Shown: positions 23,570 to 33,230, counted from the first letter of the stretch. The stretch is 64,000 nucleotides of DNA from Clostridium sp. UBA699 (GCA_002298915.1 DBML01000001.1:124001-188000), one strand, 5' to 3'. Numbers and translations are program-made. The notes: generated by a model not told the origin, from the letters alone.

Positions 23570-24148
23570 CTATAATTTTTCAAGCATTGTATGCGCTTCT
23601 TCGGCCATCAGCTCATGGCCGAGCTTCCTGGGGTGGAGCCCGTCCAGGTAGAGCTCGTTCGCGCTCGCGGCTTTGAGCTTCCCCTCGAAAAGCCCATAGA
23701 AGTCCAAGCACAAGATGTTGTTCTCGCCACACCAGGAAAGCAGCCATTCCCTCAGCAGCCTGCTGTTCTCTGCAGCATAGCCGTAGTCGGCGTCCCAGCT
23801 CCATTTGCGCTTCGCCATGTCAGGTATTATTGGCGGTTCAATCCCCAGGATGGGCACGATGCCGTTTGCTTTCGCCTCCTCCGCCATGAGCCTGAGGTTG
23901 GCGCAGATGTTCTTCAATTCCCTGCCGGACATGAGGTCGTTGCCGCCGCCCATTATCATCGCGTGTGTCGCGCCTGACTGCACAACGTCATCGTGAAACC
24001 TGTCCAGCATGCCGGCTGTCGTATCTCCGTTCACGCCCCTGTTGACGATTTCCAATCCGTATCGTATCCTCAGTATTTCGGTCCAGCCCTCGCTTCTGAA
24101 AACCCCAAATCCAGTCGTCAGGCTGTCGCCAATGCATACCAGTTTCAT
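23570..24148 (-). CDS. SGNH/GDSL-family hydrolase
   Basis: A 192-residue esterase/lipase-type enzyme. The catalytic blocks are visible: block I GDSLTTGFG with the nucleophile Ser near residue 9, block II NRGVNGDT, block III GGGNDL and block V DGLHP with the Asp/His pair. There is no signal peptide, so it acts in the cytosol. It resembles TesA-like or lysophospholipase L1-like enzymes; the substrate is not identifiable. RBS GGAGGTGCGG precedes the ATG. It is divergent from the purine operon. Confidence 0.88.
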   Translation of the reverse strand: MKLVCIGDSLTTGFGVFRSEGWTEILRIRYGLEIVNRGVNGDTTAGMLDRFHDDVVQSGATHAMIMGGGNDLMSGRELKNICANLRLMAEEAKANGIVPILGIEPPIIPDMAKRKWSWDADYGYAAENSRLLREWLLSWCGENNILCLDFYGLFEGKLKAASANELYLDGLHPRKLGHELMAEEAHTMLEKL

Positions 24149-24261
24149 CGTTCCGCACCTCCGAATGTTATGTTGCCTAAATTATACCACAAACCTTGGT
24201 TGTGATATAATGTTCGTGGCATTACGAACGTTGCGTTTTCTAAAAAAGCCATTAAAGGCTA

Positions 24262-24327
24262 AAAACCGAATAATGACGAATAAATGCGATAAAATGTATT
24301 GAATTATGCACCTTGGTGTGCTAATAT
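24262..24327 (+). promoter_or_regulatory. Purine operon promoter with candidate PurR boxes
   Basis: TTGAAT (24299–24304) and TAATAT (24322–24327) are 17 bases apart, predicting a start near 24334. Just upstream is AAAACCGAATAAT (24262–24274), differing at one base from the B. subtilis PurBox AWWWCCGAACWWT, followed by a second CGAA motif (24277–24280). A GTTCG…CGAAC inverted pair lies further upstream (24212–24229). Position relative to the promoter fits PurR control. No purine riboswitch was found. Confidence 0.5.
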
Positions 24328-24369
24328 TTAGATAGTATGGTTAAAAGGTTTATAAGGAGGATATGTTTT

Positions 24370-24849
24370 ATGAAAGTTGCGATAATATTCGGCAGCAAAT
24401 CAGACACAGACAAGATGAAGGGTGCAGCTAACGCCCTCAAGGAATTCGGCGTTGACTACAAGGCGTTCGTGCTTTCTGCTCACAGGGTTCCGGAGAAGCT
24501 TGCAGAAACCCTCAAGGAATGCGAGGCACAGGGGTGCAGCGTTATAATAGCCGGAGCGGGCATGGCTGCCCATCTTCCTGGAGTTATAGCTTCACACACG
24601 GTCCTTCCGGTAATAGGGGTTCCGATTAGCGCCAAGCTTGACGGCATGGATGCACTGCTTTCAATAGTACAGATGCCAAAGTCGATACCGGTCGCAACGG
24701 TCGGGATAGACAACAGCTACAACGCAGGGATGCTTGCTGTCCAGATGCTTTCTCTGAAGTATCCTGAGATAAAGGAAAAGCTTATAAACTACAGAGTTGA
24801 AATGAAAGAGAAGTTCATAAAAGATAACGAAGAGGGAGTGGAAATATAA
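24370..24849 (+). CDS. purE: N5-carboxyaminoimidazole ribonucleotide mutase PurE
   Basis: A 159-residue PurE converting N5-CAIR to CAIR in de novo purine synthesis. Motifs are GSKSDTDKMKGA, SAHRVPEKL and GAGMAAHLPGVIASHT, which form the active site. ATG 24370 follows AAGGAGG; earlier in-frame starts overlap that site. First gene of purECFMNHD. No purK is present in the window, so the N5-CAIR supply or the enzyme class (CO2-using) cannot be settled here. Confidence 0.95.
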   Translation: MKVAIIFGSKSDTDKMKGAANALKEFGVDYKAFVLSAHRVPEKLAETLKECEAQGCSVIIAGAGMAAHLPGVIASHTVLPVIGVPISAKLDGMDALLSIVQMPKSIPVATVGIDNSYNAGMLAVQMLSLKYPEIKEKLINYRVEMKEKFIKDNEEGVEI

Positions 24850-24850
24850 C

Positions 24851-25558
24851 ATGGAAAAAAGAGAAATGATGTATGAAGGAAAAGCTAAGAAGGTCTACGC
24901 TACAGACGATGCAGACAGGGTTGTAATATACTACAAGGACGATGCGACTGCGTTCAACGGAGAAAAGAAGGGACAGATCGAGGACAAGGGAGTTCTCAAC
25001 AACTCAATAACCTCAGCACTTTTCACACTTCTCGAAAAGAACGGCGTAAAGACGCACTTTGAAAAGAAGCTCAGCGACAGGGAGCAGCTAACCAAGAAGG
25101 TCGAGATAGTGCCTCTCGAAGTAATAGTAAGAAACGTGGCAGCCGGCAGCATGGCAAAGAGATACGGCGTTGCAGAAGGAACAGAGCTTCTGGTGCCAGT
25201 ACTGGAGCTCAGCTACAAGAACGACGACCTGGGAGACCCTCTCATGAACGACTACCACGCTGTGGCACTCGGACTCACAACCTTCGAGGAGCTCACTACA
25301 ATCTACGAAATGGCTTCAAAGGTGAACGAAGTCCTTTCAAAGTTCTTCCTCGGCCACGGCATCAAGCTTATCGACTTCAAGCTCGAGTTCGGCAGATTCC
25401 ACGGCGAAATACTCCTTGCAGACGAAATCTCGCCTGACACCTGCAGGCTCTGGGATGCAAAGACAAACGAGAAGCTCGACAAGGACAGGTTCAGAAGAGA
25501 CATGGGAAATGTTAAGGAAGCTTATATAGAGATACTCAAAAGAATTGAAGAACAGTAA
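24851..25558 (+). CDS. purC: SAICAR synthetase PurC
   Basis: Phosphoribosylaminoimidazole-succinocarboxamide synthase, 235 residues. It joins CAIR and aspartate using ATP. Motifs: MMYEGKAKKVYATDD (ATP-binding loop), RNVAAGSMAKRYG, LIDFKLEFGR and LADEISPDTCRLWD. It begins one base after the purE stop, so the genes are tightly linked. Confidence 0.96.
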   Translation: MEKREMMYEGKAKKVYATDDADRVVIYYKDDATAFNGEKKGQIEDKGVLNNSITSALFTLLEKNGVKTHFEKKLSDREQLTKKVEIVPLEVIVRNVAAGSMAKRYGVAEGTELLVPVLELSYKNDDLGDPLMNDYHAVALGLTTFEELTTIYEMASKVNEVLSKFFLGHGIKLIDFKLEFGRFHGEILLADEISPDTCRLWDAKTNEKLDKDRFRRDMGNVKEAYIEILKRIEEQ

Positions 25559-25573
25559 AAGAGGTTATAGATT

Positions 25574-26992
25574 ATGAAAGATTGTTTCTGCATGAATTTA
25601 GAAGGCGACAAGTTCAAGGACGAATGCGGAGTTTTCGGGATATATTCACCGGACGGCTATGACGTAGCTTCTATCACCTACTTCGGGCTGTACGCACTGC
25701 AGCACAGGGGACAGGAAAGCGCCGGGATAGCGGTTTCGGACGGAAAGACAATAAAATACCACAAGGACATGGGACTTGTTTCAGACGTTTTCAATGAAAA
25801 GATTCTGGCAGAAATGAAGGGAATATCGGCCATCGGCCACGTTAGATACTCGACTTCCGGATCCAGCACAGTTGCGAACGCGCATCCTATAGTGGCGCAG
25901 TACAAGCTCGGCCAGCTGGCGATAGCCCACAACGGCAACCTTGTCAACGCCGACGTCATAAGGGAGCTCCTGGAGGACGGAGGGACAGTCTTCCAGACCT
26001 CCAGCGACACGGAGGTAATACTCCACCTCATAGGAAGGGCGGCAAAGAAGGGCATTGAGAAGGCGGTCGTGGACGCGATACAGGCAGTCAAGGGCTCCTA
26101 CGCCATAGTGATACAGGCGGGGGACAAGCTCATCGGCGTAAGGGACCCTCAGGGCATCAGGCCTCTCTGCCTCGGCAAGATGGGCAACAGCTACATCCTG
26201 AGCTCTGAAAGCTGCGCGCTCGACACCGTAGGCGCAGAATACGTAAGGGACATAGACGCCGGCGAGATAGTCATGATAGACAGCGAGGGCATCAAATCCA
26301 TAAATTTCGGAGAAAAGACAAGGGGACAGGTATGCGCCTTCGAATACATCTACTTCGCAAGGCCTGACAGCACCATAGACGGTATAAACGTCTACGAGAC
26401 AAGGGTCAAGGCAGGAAAAAGGCTATTCGAGGAGCATCCTGTGGAAGCTGACGTGGTCATAGGGGTTCCGGATTCGGGCATACCTGCCGCCATAGGCTTC
26501 GCAAACGCATCGGGCATACCTTTCGGCATAGGCTTCATAAAGAACAGGTACGTGGGAAGGACGTTCATCACCCCGTCACAGGAGATGAGGGAGAGGGCAG
26601 TATCGATAAAGCTCAACCCGCTTAAGGTCAACGTTGCTGGGAAGAGAGTCGTCGTGATAGACGACTCCATAGTAAGGGGAACAACAAGCAGGAAGCTTGT
26701 GGAGACGCTAAGGAGAGCGGGAGCCACCGAGGTGCACTTCAGGATATCCTCTCCTGTGGTAAAATTCCCTTGCTACTTCGGAATAGACACTCCGTACAGG
26801 AGCGAGCTCATAGGCGCAAGGATGACGGTTGAGGAAATGAACGAAGAGATCGGTTCGGACAGCCTCGGCTTCCTGAGCCAGTCGGGCCTCGTAGAAACAA
26901 TATCTCAGGGAAAAGGGTTCTGCCTCGGCTGCTTCAGCGGAGTCTACCCTGTAGCAGCACCTATGGAAACGCCAAAAGAGAGAATGGAATAA
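25574..26992 (+). CDS. purF: Amidophosphoribosyltransferase PurF
   Basis: A 472-residue glutamine PRPP amidotransferase, the first committed step of purine synthesis. The N-terminal propeptide (about 17 residues) precedes the nucleophile Cys in ECGVFGIYS, exposed by self-processing. The glutaminase domain contains YALQHRGQESAG. The phosphoribosyltransferase PRPP loop is VVVIDDSIVRGTTS. Cysteines in CFSGVYP and others fit the [4Fe-4S] type found in Bacillus. RBS AGAGG precedes ATG 25574. Confidence 0.96.
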   Translation: MKDCFCMNLEGDKFKDECGVFGIYSPDGYDVASITYFGLYALQHRGQESAGIAVSDGKTIKYHKDMGLVSDVFNEKILAEMKGISAIGHVRYSTSGSSTVANAHPIVAQYKLGQLAIAHNGNLVNADVIRELLEDGGTVFQTSSDTEVILHLIGRAAKKGIEKAVVDAIQAVKGSYAIVIQAGDKLIGVRDPQGIRPLCLGKMGNSYILSSESCALDTVGAEYVRDIDAGEIVMIDSEGIKSINFGEKTRGQVCAFEYIYFARPDSTIDGINVYETRVKAGKRLFEEHPVEADVVIGVPDSGIPAAIGFANASGIPFGIGFIKNRYVGRTFITPSQEMRERAVSIKLNPLKVNVAGKRVVVIDDSIVRGTTSRKLVETLRRAGATEVHFRISSPVVKFPCYFGIDTPYRSELIGARMTVEEMNEEIGSDSLGFLSQSGLVETISQGKGFCLGCFSGVYPVAAPMETPKERME

Positions 26993-27009
26993 ATAGGGGG
27001 AGTTTGAGT

Positions 27010-28011
27010 ATGAGCAAGATAACTTATAAAGATTCTGGAGTAAACATAGAAGAAGGATACGAATCAGTAAAGCTTATAAAGGAGCATGCGAAGAGGACAT
27101 ACATCCCTGGGGTCATCAGCGACCTTGGAAGCTTCGCAGGGATGTTCGAGCTCGGAAAATACAACAATCCAGTCCTGGTTTCAGGGACTGACGGAGTAGG
27201 AACAAAGCTCGAGATCGCCTTCAAGACAAGGAAATATGACACTGTCGGAATAGACTGCGTCGCAATGTGCGTCAACGACATACTCTGCCATGGCGCAAAG
27301 CCGATATTCTTCTTAGACTACATGGCCTGCGGAAAGCTCGAAGCCGAGGTAGCTGCAGACATAGTCAAAGGGGTTTCCGACGGCTGCGTCCAGTCGGGCT
27401 GCGCGCTCATTGGCGGAGAAACTGCGGAAATGCCGGGCTTCTACAAGGAAGGCGAGTACGACCTTGCAGGTTTCGCTGTAGGAGTTGCGGAGAAGGACGC
27501 CATTATAGACGGAAGCAAGATTGAAGAGGGAGACACTCTTGTGGGAATAGCATCATCAGGCCCGCACAGCAACGGCTACTCCCTCATAAGAAAGCTCATA
27601 ACAGACCTTGACCAGGAATTCGAAGGCAAAAAGATGGGAGAGGTACTCCTCACCCCTACGAAGATATACGTCAAGCCGGTTCTTGCACTCATGGAGAAGT
27701 TCGAGATAAGGGGAATGGCCCACATAACAGGCGGCGGCTTCTACGAGAACATCCCTAGGATGTTCAAGGAAGACTTCACGGCCGTCATAAACAAGGGAAG
27801 CTACGACGTCCCTGCAATATTCAAGCACATAATCGGCCTCGGAGTAGAAGAGGACCACATGTACAACACCTACAACATGGGAATAGGCTTCGTGCTCTGC
27901 GTTAAGCCTGCCGATGCTGATGCTGTCGTCGCAGAGCTCAAAGCCCTGGGCGAAAAGGCGTTCATCATCGGAAGCGTCAAAAATGGAGAAAAAGCGGTAG
28001 AAATAAAATAA
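27010..28011 (+). CDS. purM: Phosphoribosylformylglycinamidine cyclo-ligase PurM
   Basis: A 333-residue AIR synthetase that closes the imidazole ring using ATP. Motifs: LVSGTDGVGTKLEIA, CVNDILCHGAKPIFFLDY, GGETAEMPGFY and HITGGGFYENIPRM. ATG 27010 follows GGGGGAG; an in-frame TTG two codons upstream lies closer to that site. Confidence 0.96.
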   Translation: MSKITYKDSGVNIEEGYESVKLIKEHAKRTYIPGVISDLGSFAGMFELGKYNNPVLVSGTDGVGTKLEIAFKTRKYDTVGIDCVAMCVNDILCHGAKPIFFLDYMACGKLEAEVAADIVKGVSDGCVQSGCALIGGETAEMPGFYKEGEYDLAGFAVGVAEKDAIIDGSKIEEGDTLVGIASSGPHSNGYSLIRKLITDLDQEFEGKKMGEVLLTPTKIYVKPVLALMEKFEIRGMAHITGGGFYENIPRMFKEDFTAVINKGSYDVPAIFKHIIGLGVEEDHMYNTYNMGIGFVLCVKPADADAVVAELKALGEKAFIIGSVKNGEKAVEIK

Positions 28012-28034
28012 ATATTGATTCTGGAGGAAACGAG

Positions 28035-28643
28035 ATGTTTAAGATTGCTGTACTAGTTTCCGGAGGCGGAACGGACCTGCAGTCTATTATCGATGCTGTG
28101 GAAAGCGGCTACCTCAACGTGGATATCGAAGCTGTCATAAGCGACAGGGAAGGCATCTACGGGCTTGAGAGGGCGAAGAAGCACGGTATAAAGACTTACA
28201 CCTTTGACAGGAAGATTTACAAGGGGACCGTCTCTGATGAGATTCTCAACGTCACCTACGGCAAAGTTGATCTGATCGTTCTTGCAGGATGGCTTTCAAT
28301 ACTGAAGGGTGAGCTTATTAATAAGTTTGAGAACAGAATTATTAATATTCACCCTTCCCTCATCCCAGCCTTCTGCGGAAACGGGATGTACGGGCTGAAA
28401 GTCCACGAGAGCGCTGTAGATTACGGGGTCAAGGTTTCCGGCTGCACCGTACACTTTGTTGACGGGGGCACAGACTCGGGCCCTATCATAATGCAGAAAG
28501 CCGTGCCTGTATACCACGACGACACTGCCGAGACCCTTCAGAGGAGGGTCCTTGAGCAGGAGCACATAATCCTTCCGGAGTCCGTCAAGCTGATCTCGGA
28601 AGGCAAGGTCAGGGTAGAAGGCAGGAAAGTAAAAATATTATAA
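28035..28643 (+). CDS. purN: Phosphoribosylglycinamide formyltransferase PurN
   Basis: A 202-residue GAR transformylase using 10-formyl-tetrahydrofolate. Motifs are VLVSGGGTDLQSII (substrate loop), INIHPSLIPAFCG with the catalytic Asn/His, and VHFVDGGTDSGPII with the catalytic Asp. RBS GGAGG precedes the ATG. Part of the pur operon between purM and purH. Confidence 0.95.
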   Translation: MFKIAVLVSGGGTDLQSIIDAVESGYLNVDIEAVISDREGIYGLERAKKHGIKTYTFDRKIYKGTVSDEILNVTYGKVDLIVLAGWLSILKGELINKFENRIINIHPSLIPAFCGNGMYGLKVHESAVDYGVKVSGCTVHFVDGGTDSGPIIMQKAVPVYHDDTAETLQRRVLEQEHIILPESVKLISEGKVRVEGRKVKIL

Positions 28644-28661
28644 TAAACGGAGGTATATTTT

Positions 28662-30167
28662 ATGTTAACTCGAGCATTGATAAGTGTTTTTGACAAGACC
28701 GGAGTCCTTGAGCTTGCCCAGTTCCTGGTGAGCAAGGATGTCGAGATCCTTTCCACAGGCGGTACGTTCAAGTACCTCAAGGAAAACGGTGTGCCTGTCA
28801 CAGAGGTTTCAGACGTTACAGGCTTCGAAGAGATACTCGACGGAAGGGTAAAGACGCTTCATCCGATAATCCACAGCGGGATACTTGCTGTTAGAGGCGA
28901 CAAGAAGCACATGGATACCCTCGAAAGAAAGGGGATCAAGACGATCGACATGGTTGTCGTAAACCTCTATCCGTTCTTCGAGAAGGTTAAGGAAGACCTT
29001 ACATTCGAAGAGAAGGTCGAATTCATAGACATCGGCGGACCTACAATGCTCAGAGCAGCATCAAAGAACTTCCAGGACGTAATAGTCCTTTCAGACGTTA
29101 AGGATTACAGCAACGTGATAGATCAGCTGAAGAACACGGGAGAAGTTGACTACGCGACTAAGAAGAGACTTGCTGGAAAGGTGTTCAACCTCATGTCTGC
29201 ATACGACGCAGCCATAAGCAACTTCCTGCTTGCAGACGAGCCATACCCTGAATACCTTGCGCTTTCCTACAAGAAAGACATGGACCTCAGGTACGGAGAG
29301 AACCCTCACCAGTCAGCAGCCTACTACACATCGACGGTAGAAGCTGGATCCATGAAGGATTTCGAGCAGCTCAACGGCAAGGAGCTCTCCTACAACAACC
29401 TTAAAGACCTGGACATAGCCCTCAAGGTCGTCGCTGAATTCGAAGAGACAGCCTGCTGCGCTCTTAAGCACAACACACCATGCGGAGCTGCGATAGCTGA
29501 TACCGTGTACGACGCCTACATGAAGACATACGAATGCGACAAGACCTCCATATTCGGTGGGATCGTGGCCTTCAACAGGAAGGTAGACAAGAAGACTGCC
29601 GAGGAGATGTCAGCCATATTCCTCGAGATAGTTGCTGCGCCGGATTTCGACGAGGATGCGCTTGAGGTCCTAAGGTCAAAGAAGAACCTGAGGGTAATAA
29701 AGCAGACGGTTAAGCCTCAGAGCAAGCAGGAGCTCGTGAAGATAGACGGAGGGATACTTGTCCAGAGCGCGGACGACAAGCTCATAGAAGAGATGAAGGT
29801 CGTAACAGAAAAAGCTCCGGACGCAGCTATGGAGAAGGACATGATCTTCGGAATGAAGGTGGTTAAATACGTCAAGTCAAACGCGATAGTCGTGGTCAAG
29901 GACGGACAGGCAATCGGCATAGGCGGTGGGCAGGTCAACAGGATCTGGCCAACGATCCACGCGCTGAACCTGGCTGCAGGCAGGGGTGTGGTCCTCGCAT
30001 CGGACGCTTTCTTCCCGTTCTCGGACGTTGTTGACGAAGCGGCCAAAGCTGGCATAAAGGGTATAATCCAGCCGGGCGGATCAGTCAGGGACCAGGATTC
30101 CATAGATGAATGCAACAAGCAGGGCATCGCCATGGTTTTCACTGGCATAAGGCACTTCAAACACTAA
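28662..30167 (+). CDS. purH: Bifunctional AICAR transformylase/IMP cyclohydrolase PurH
   Basis: A 501-residue bifunctional enzyme completing IMP synthesis. The IMP cyclohydrolase domain is N-terminal (ALISVFDKTGVLELAQFL, STGGTFKYL, DGRVKTLHP). The AICAR transformylase domain follows (LRYGENPHQSAAYY, CALKHNTPCGAA, SDAFFPFSD near the C-terminus). RBS GGAGGT precedes the ATG. Confidence 0.97.
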   Translation: MLTRALISVFDKTGVLELAQFLVSKDVEILSTGGTFKYLKENGVPVTEVSDVTGFEEILDGRVKTLHPIIHSGILAVRGDKKHMDTLERKGIKTIDMVVVNLYPFFEKVKEDLTFEEKVEFIDIGGPTMLRAASKNFQDVIVLSDVKDYSNVIDQLKNTGEVDYATKKRLAGKVFNLMSAYDAAISNFLLADEPYPEYLALSYKKDMDLRYGENPHQSAAYYTSTVEAGSMKDFEQLNGKELSYNNLKDLDIALKVVAEFEETACCALKHNTPCGAAIADTVYDAYMKTYECDKTSIFGGIVAFNRKVDKKTAEEMSAIFLEIVAAPDFDEDALEVLRSKKNLRVIKQTVKPQSKQELVKIDGGILVQSADDKLIEEMKVVTEKAPDAAMEKDMIFGMKVVKYVKSNAIVVVKDGQAIGIGGGQVNRIWPTIHALNLAAGRGVVLASDAFFPFSDVVDEAAKAGIKGIIQPGGSVRDQDSIDECNKQGIAMVFTGIRHFKH

Positions 30168-30190
30168 AATAAATTACGGTGGTGAAAGAT

Positions 30191-31441
30191 ATGAAGGTAA
30201 TGATAATCGGCAGCGGCGGCAGGGAGCACGCCATAGCCATAAAGGTGTCAGAGAACAGCGGCGTTGAGAAGATATTCTGCGCTCCGGGAAACGGCGGTAC
30301 GGCGTCCATGGAGAAATGCGAGAACATCAATGTCAAGGGCAACAAGAGCCTTGCGGACTTCGCTGAGGAGAACGGCGTTGACCTCACGATAGTCGGGCCG
30401 GAGGTTCCGCTCACAGAGGGGCTCGTGGACGAGTTCAAGTCAAGAGGCCTGAGGGCGTTCGGACCTTCAAAAGCGGGTGCCCAGCTCGAGGGAAGCAAGG
30501 TTTACTCAAAGGCTTTCATGAAGAAGTACGGCATTAAGACAGCTGCGTACGAGGCATTCAACGACAAGGACTCGGCTCTCGAGTACCTTAAGTGGTGCGA
30601 GTACCCTATCGTTATAAAGGCTGACGGCCTTGCAGCGGGCAAAGGAGTCGTGATCTGCGAGGACTACGACATGGCGGAGAAGACCATAATCGAGTTCATG
30701 GTTGAGGACATATTCCAAGGCTCAGGTCAGAAGATCATAATCGAGGAATTCCTCGTTGGACCTGAGGCTTCAATACTATCCATCTGCGACGGCGAGGTCA
30801 TACTTCCTTTCATTTCCGCAAAGGACCACAAGCAGATATTCGACGACAACAAGGGCCCCAACACAGGCGGAATGGGAGCTATAGCGCCGAATCCTTGCTA
30901 CACTGACGAGGTGAAGGAAGACTTCGAAAAGAACATCATGGCTCCTACCCTCAGGGGAATCAGGGAGGAGAACCTGGACTTCACAGGGGTGATCTTCTTC
31001 GGCGTGATGATAACCAAGAAGGGCGCATACCTCCTGGAGTACAACGTGAGGCTGGGAGACCCTGAAACAGAGGCGGTCCTCCCAATGCTGAAGAGCGATT
31101 TCGTAGACCTTGTGAACGCTGCAATGGACAAGAAGCTGAACAGCTTCGACCTCCAGTGGCATGAGGGAGCATCCTGCTGCGTGGTTGCAGCATCAGGCGG
31201 ATACCCTGGAAAGTACGAGAAGGGCTTCGAGATAACCGGAGTCGATGAGGTAGAGAACACCGTCATGGCTGCAGGGATGAAGTACGAGGATGGCAAGTTC
31301 TACACCGACGGCGGAAGGGTTCTCTGCACCCAGGCCAACGGCAGCACGCTTGACGAAGCCATAGACAAGGCATATGCTGACATGGCGAAGATCAAGTTCG
31401 ACGGGATCTACTACAGAAAAGATATCGGAAGAGCAAAATAG
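30191..31441 (+). CDS. purD: Phosphoribosylamine–glycine ligase PurD
   Basis: A 416-residue ATP-grasp ligase (GAR synthetase). Motifs: IGSGGREHAI at the N-terminus, IKADGLAAGKGV (ATP-grasp loop) and NTGGMGA; LEYNVRLGDPETEAVLP is the metal/ATP site. ATG 30191 is preferred over GTG 30179 because the GGTGG site then lies 8 bases upstream. Last gene of the pur operon, followed by a terminator. Confidence 0.96.
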   Translation: MKVMIIGSGGREHAIAIKVSENSGVEKIFCAPGNGGTASMEKCENINVKGNKSLADFAEENGVDLTIVGPEVPLTEGLVDEFKSRGLRAFGPSKAGAQLEGSKVYSKAFMKKYGIKTAAYEAFNDKDSALEYLKWCEYPIVIKADGLAAGKGVVICEDYDMAEKTIIEFMVEDIFQGSGQKIIIEEFLVGPEASILSICDGEVILPFISAKDHKQIFDDNKGPNTGGMGAIAPNPCYTDEVKEDFEKNIMAPTLRGIREENLDFTGVIFFGVMITKKGAYLLEYNVRLGDPETEAVLPMLKSDFVDLVNAAMDKKLNSFDLQWHEGASCCVVAASGGYPGKYEKGFEITGVDEVENTVMAAGMKYEDGKFYTDGGRVLCTQANGSTLDEAIDKAYADMAKIKFDGIYYRKDIGRAK

Positions 31442-31453
31442 AAATTGTTGTTT

Positions 31454-31479
31454 AAAAGGCGCCTTGATGGCGCCTTTTT
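31454..31479 (+). terminator. Terminator of the purine operon
   Basis: AAAGGCGCC (31455–31463) and GGCGCCTTT (31469–31477) form a perfect 9-bp stem with a TTGAT loop and a T run. Confidence 0.92.
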
Positions 31480-31530
31480 GCTCCCTCCGTGTTATAATAT
31501 ATATAATTTCAGAGGAAGGGGGAGGCTTAC

Positions 31531-32562
31531 ATGGCAGGTATGGACACGATGCTCGTGATCATGATTGTAATAGCACTCATATTCACGCTTACGAACGGCC
31601 TGCACGACGCCAGCTCCGTCGTCGCAACGCTCATAGCCTGCAGGGCGGCAACGCCAAAGCAGGCGGTGCTTCTTGCCTCAGTATCTGGACTTATGGGAGT
31701 CCTGTTCAGCGGAAACCTGGTGGCGGACACCGTATCTAAAATAATCGAGGTTCCCCCTGGAAGCAACCTGATCCATGTGCTTACAGCTGCAGTGCTGGGG
31801 GCAGTCATATGGAACATTTTCACCTGGAGGCTGGGTCTTCCTTCCAGCTCCACGCATGCTCTGATAGGCGGGCTTATAGGAGCAGCTTGGATATACAGCG
31901 GTCCGGGAATCGTACTTTGGGGCTTCAACGAGCTCTTCTCCACCGGCAGGCTGGAGGGTATTGCAAAGGTCATAGCTGCACTCGTCTTTTCGCCTGTTCT
32001 GGGTTTTGCCATAGCCTATGCGGTACAGAAGGCTGCGAACCTCCTGCTGAGGAACGCCAGGTTCAGCATAAACAAAAGCATAAACAGCCTACAATTGCCC
32101 GTTGCGGCAGCTCTGGCATTCAGCCACGGAGCAAATGACTCCCAGAAGATAACAGGGCTTATATCGCTGGCGCTAATCTCCCAGGGGCTAGCAAGCACGG
32201 AGGCGGTGCCTGTATACATCAAGCTCATGGTGGGGGCTGTCATGTTTCTGGGTACTGCCTTTGGCGGCTGGAGAATTATGAAGACGCTTGGCTACAGGAT
32301 ATACAACATGAGACCAATACACAGCCTGGATTCCATGCTTTCCTCCGGTACGTCCATACTCCTTGCAACCTTCACAGGAGCGCCTGTCTCGACGACTCAC
32401 GTCGTTGTAGGCGGGATCATGGGAGTAGGTGCTGCCGACGAATACAGGATGGTCAACTGGAACATAGGCAAGGAGATAGTGACGGCATGGTTCATAACAA
32501 TGCCTTGCTCGGCCGTCTTTGCGGCGGTCACATACTTTATCATCAACTGGAGGGTTCTGTGA
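31531..32562 (+). CDS. pit: Pit-family inorganic phosphate transporter
   Basis: A 343-residue membrane protein of the PiT family with about nine hydrophobic helices. The duplicated family signature is visible as TNGLHDASSVVATLIACRA near the N-terminus and FSHGANDSQKITGLI in the middle. It takes up phosphate (probably as metal phosphate) with protons or cations. RBS GGAAGGGGGAGG precedes the ATG. Its TGA stop overlaps the next ATG (TGATG), coupling it to the DUF47 protein. Confidence 0.9.
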   Translation: MAGMDTMLVIMIVIALIFTLTNGLHDASSVVATLIACRAATPKQAVLLASVSGLMGVLFSGNLVADTVSKIIEVPPGSNLIHVLTAAVLGAVIWNIFTWRLGLPSSSTHALIGGLIGAAWIYSGPGIVLWGFNELFSTGRLEGIAKVIAALVFSPVLGFAIAYAVQKAANLLLRNARFSINKSINSLQLPVAAALAFSHGANDSQKITGLISLALISQGLASTEAVPVYIKLMVGAVMFLGTAFGGWRIMKTLGYRIYNMRPIHSLDSMLSSGTSILLATFTGAPVSTTHVVVGGIMGVGAADEYRMVNWNIGKEIVTAWFITMPCSAVFAAVTYFIINWRVL

Positions 32563-33185
32563 TGAAAGCAAACAACATGCTGGATAAAATATTCCCCAAG
32601 AAATATGATTTCTTTGCAATGCTGCTGGAGCAGAGCAGGACAAACTACAAGGCAATACACGCCCTTGAAAAATGGATAAAGGACAGGGATGAGGCCGACT
32701 TCAGCGACGTCCTGGTAAAAAAGAACGAGGCTGACAGGATAAGGTTCAAGCTTGAGAGCGACCTCGTTGAAGCCTTCGCCACTCCCTTCGACAGGCAGGA
32801 CATCTATTCCATATCCGTCGAGATGAACAAGATAATAGAATGCTGCAAGTCTGTGCTTAAGACGATAAGAGCCCTGCGCATAGAACCCGACGCAACGATA
32901 ATTGGCATGTCAAGCCTTCTTTGCCAGGCTGCGCTGGAGCTCACTGAGGCCATATCCGTACTGGAGACGGCGCCTGCTCAGTCGCAGAGCAAGATAGAGA
33001 GCATAAGGCTTTCCCAGAATTCCATGGAGGAGATATACATCTCTGGTCTCTCGGGGCTTTTTGAGAACAAAGACGCCATAACTATACTGAAGTACAGGGA
33101 GGTATACAACTACCTCAAGGAAGCTGCCATGTTCCTGGGTTATACCGTGGACATATACCACAGGATATTCGTGCGGATGATTTAA
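32562..33185 (+). CDS. DUF47 (PhoU-like) Pit accessory protein
   Basis: A 207-residue all-helical protein of the DUF47/YkaA family, distantly PhoU-like (FFAMLLEQSRTNYKA … EADRIRFKLESDLVEAFATPFDRQDIYSIS). These proteins nearly always accompany Pit transporters and are thought to modulate them at the membrane. The ATG overlaps the pit stop codon, and GGAGGG lies a few bases upstream. Confidence 0.9.
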   Translation: MKANNMLDKIFPKKYDFFAMLLEQSRTNYKAIHALEKWIKDRDEADFSDVLVKKNEADRIRFKLESDLVEAFATPFDRQDIYSISVEMNKIIECCKSVLKTIRALRIEPDATIIGMSSLLCQAALELTEAISVLETAPAQSQSKIESIRLSQNSMEEIYISGLSGLFENKDAITILKYREVYNYLKEAAMFLGYTVDIYHRIFVRMI

Positions 33186-33230
33186 ATTTGTGCTATAATT
33201 CTCTTAGCTTGAAAATTTGGAGGTAACATA

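Noticed and set aside
24206..24370. Purine riboswitch ahead of purE
   Set aside because: The conserved loop and junction sequences of the purine aptamer are missing.
31374..31739. 121-codon frame spanning the purD end, terminator and pit start
   Set aside because: It crosses the strong purine-operon terminator and overlaps two well-supported genes in other frames.
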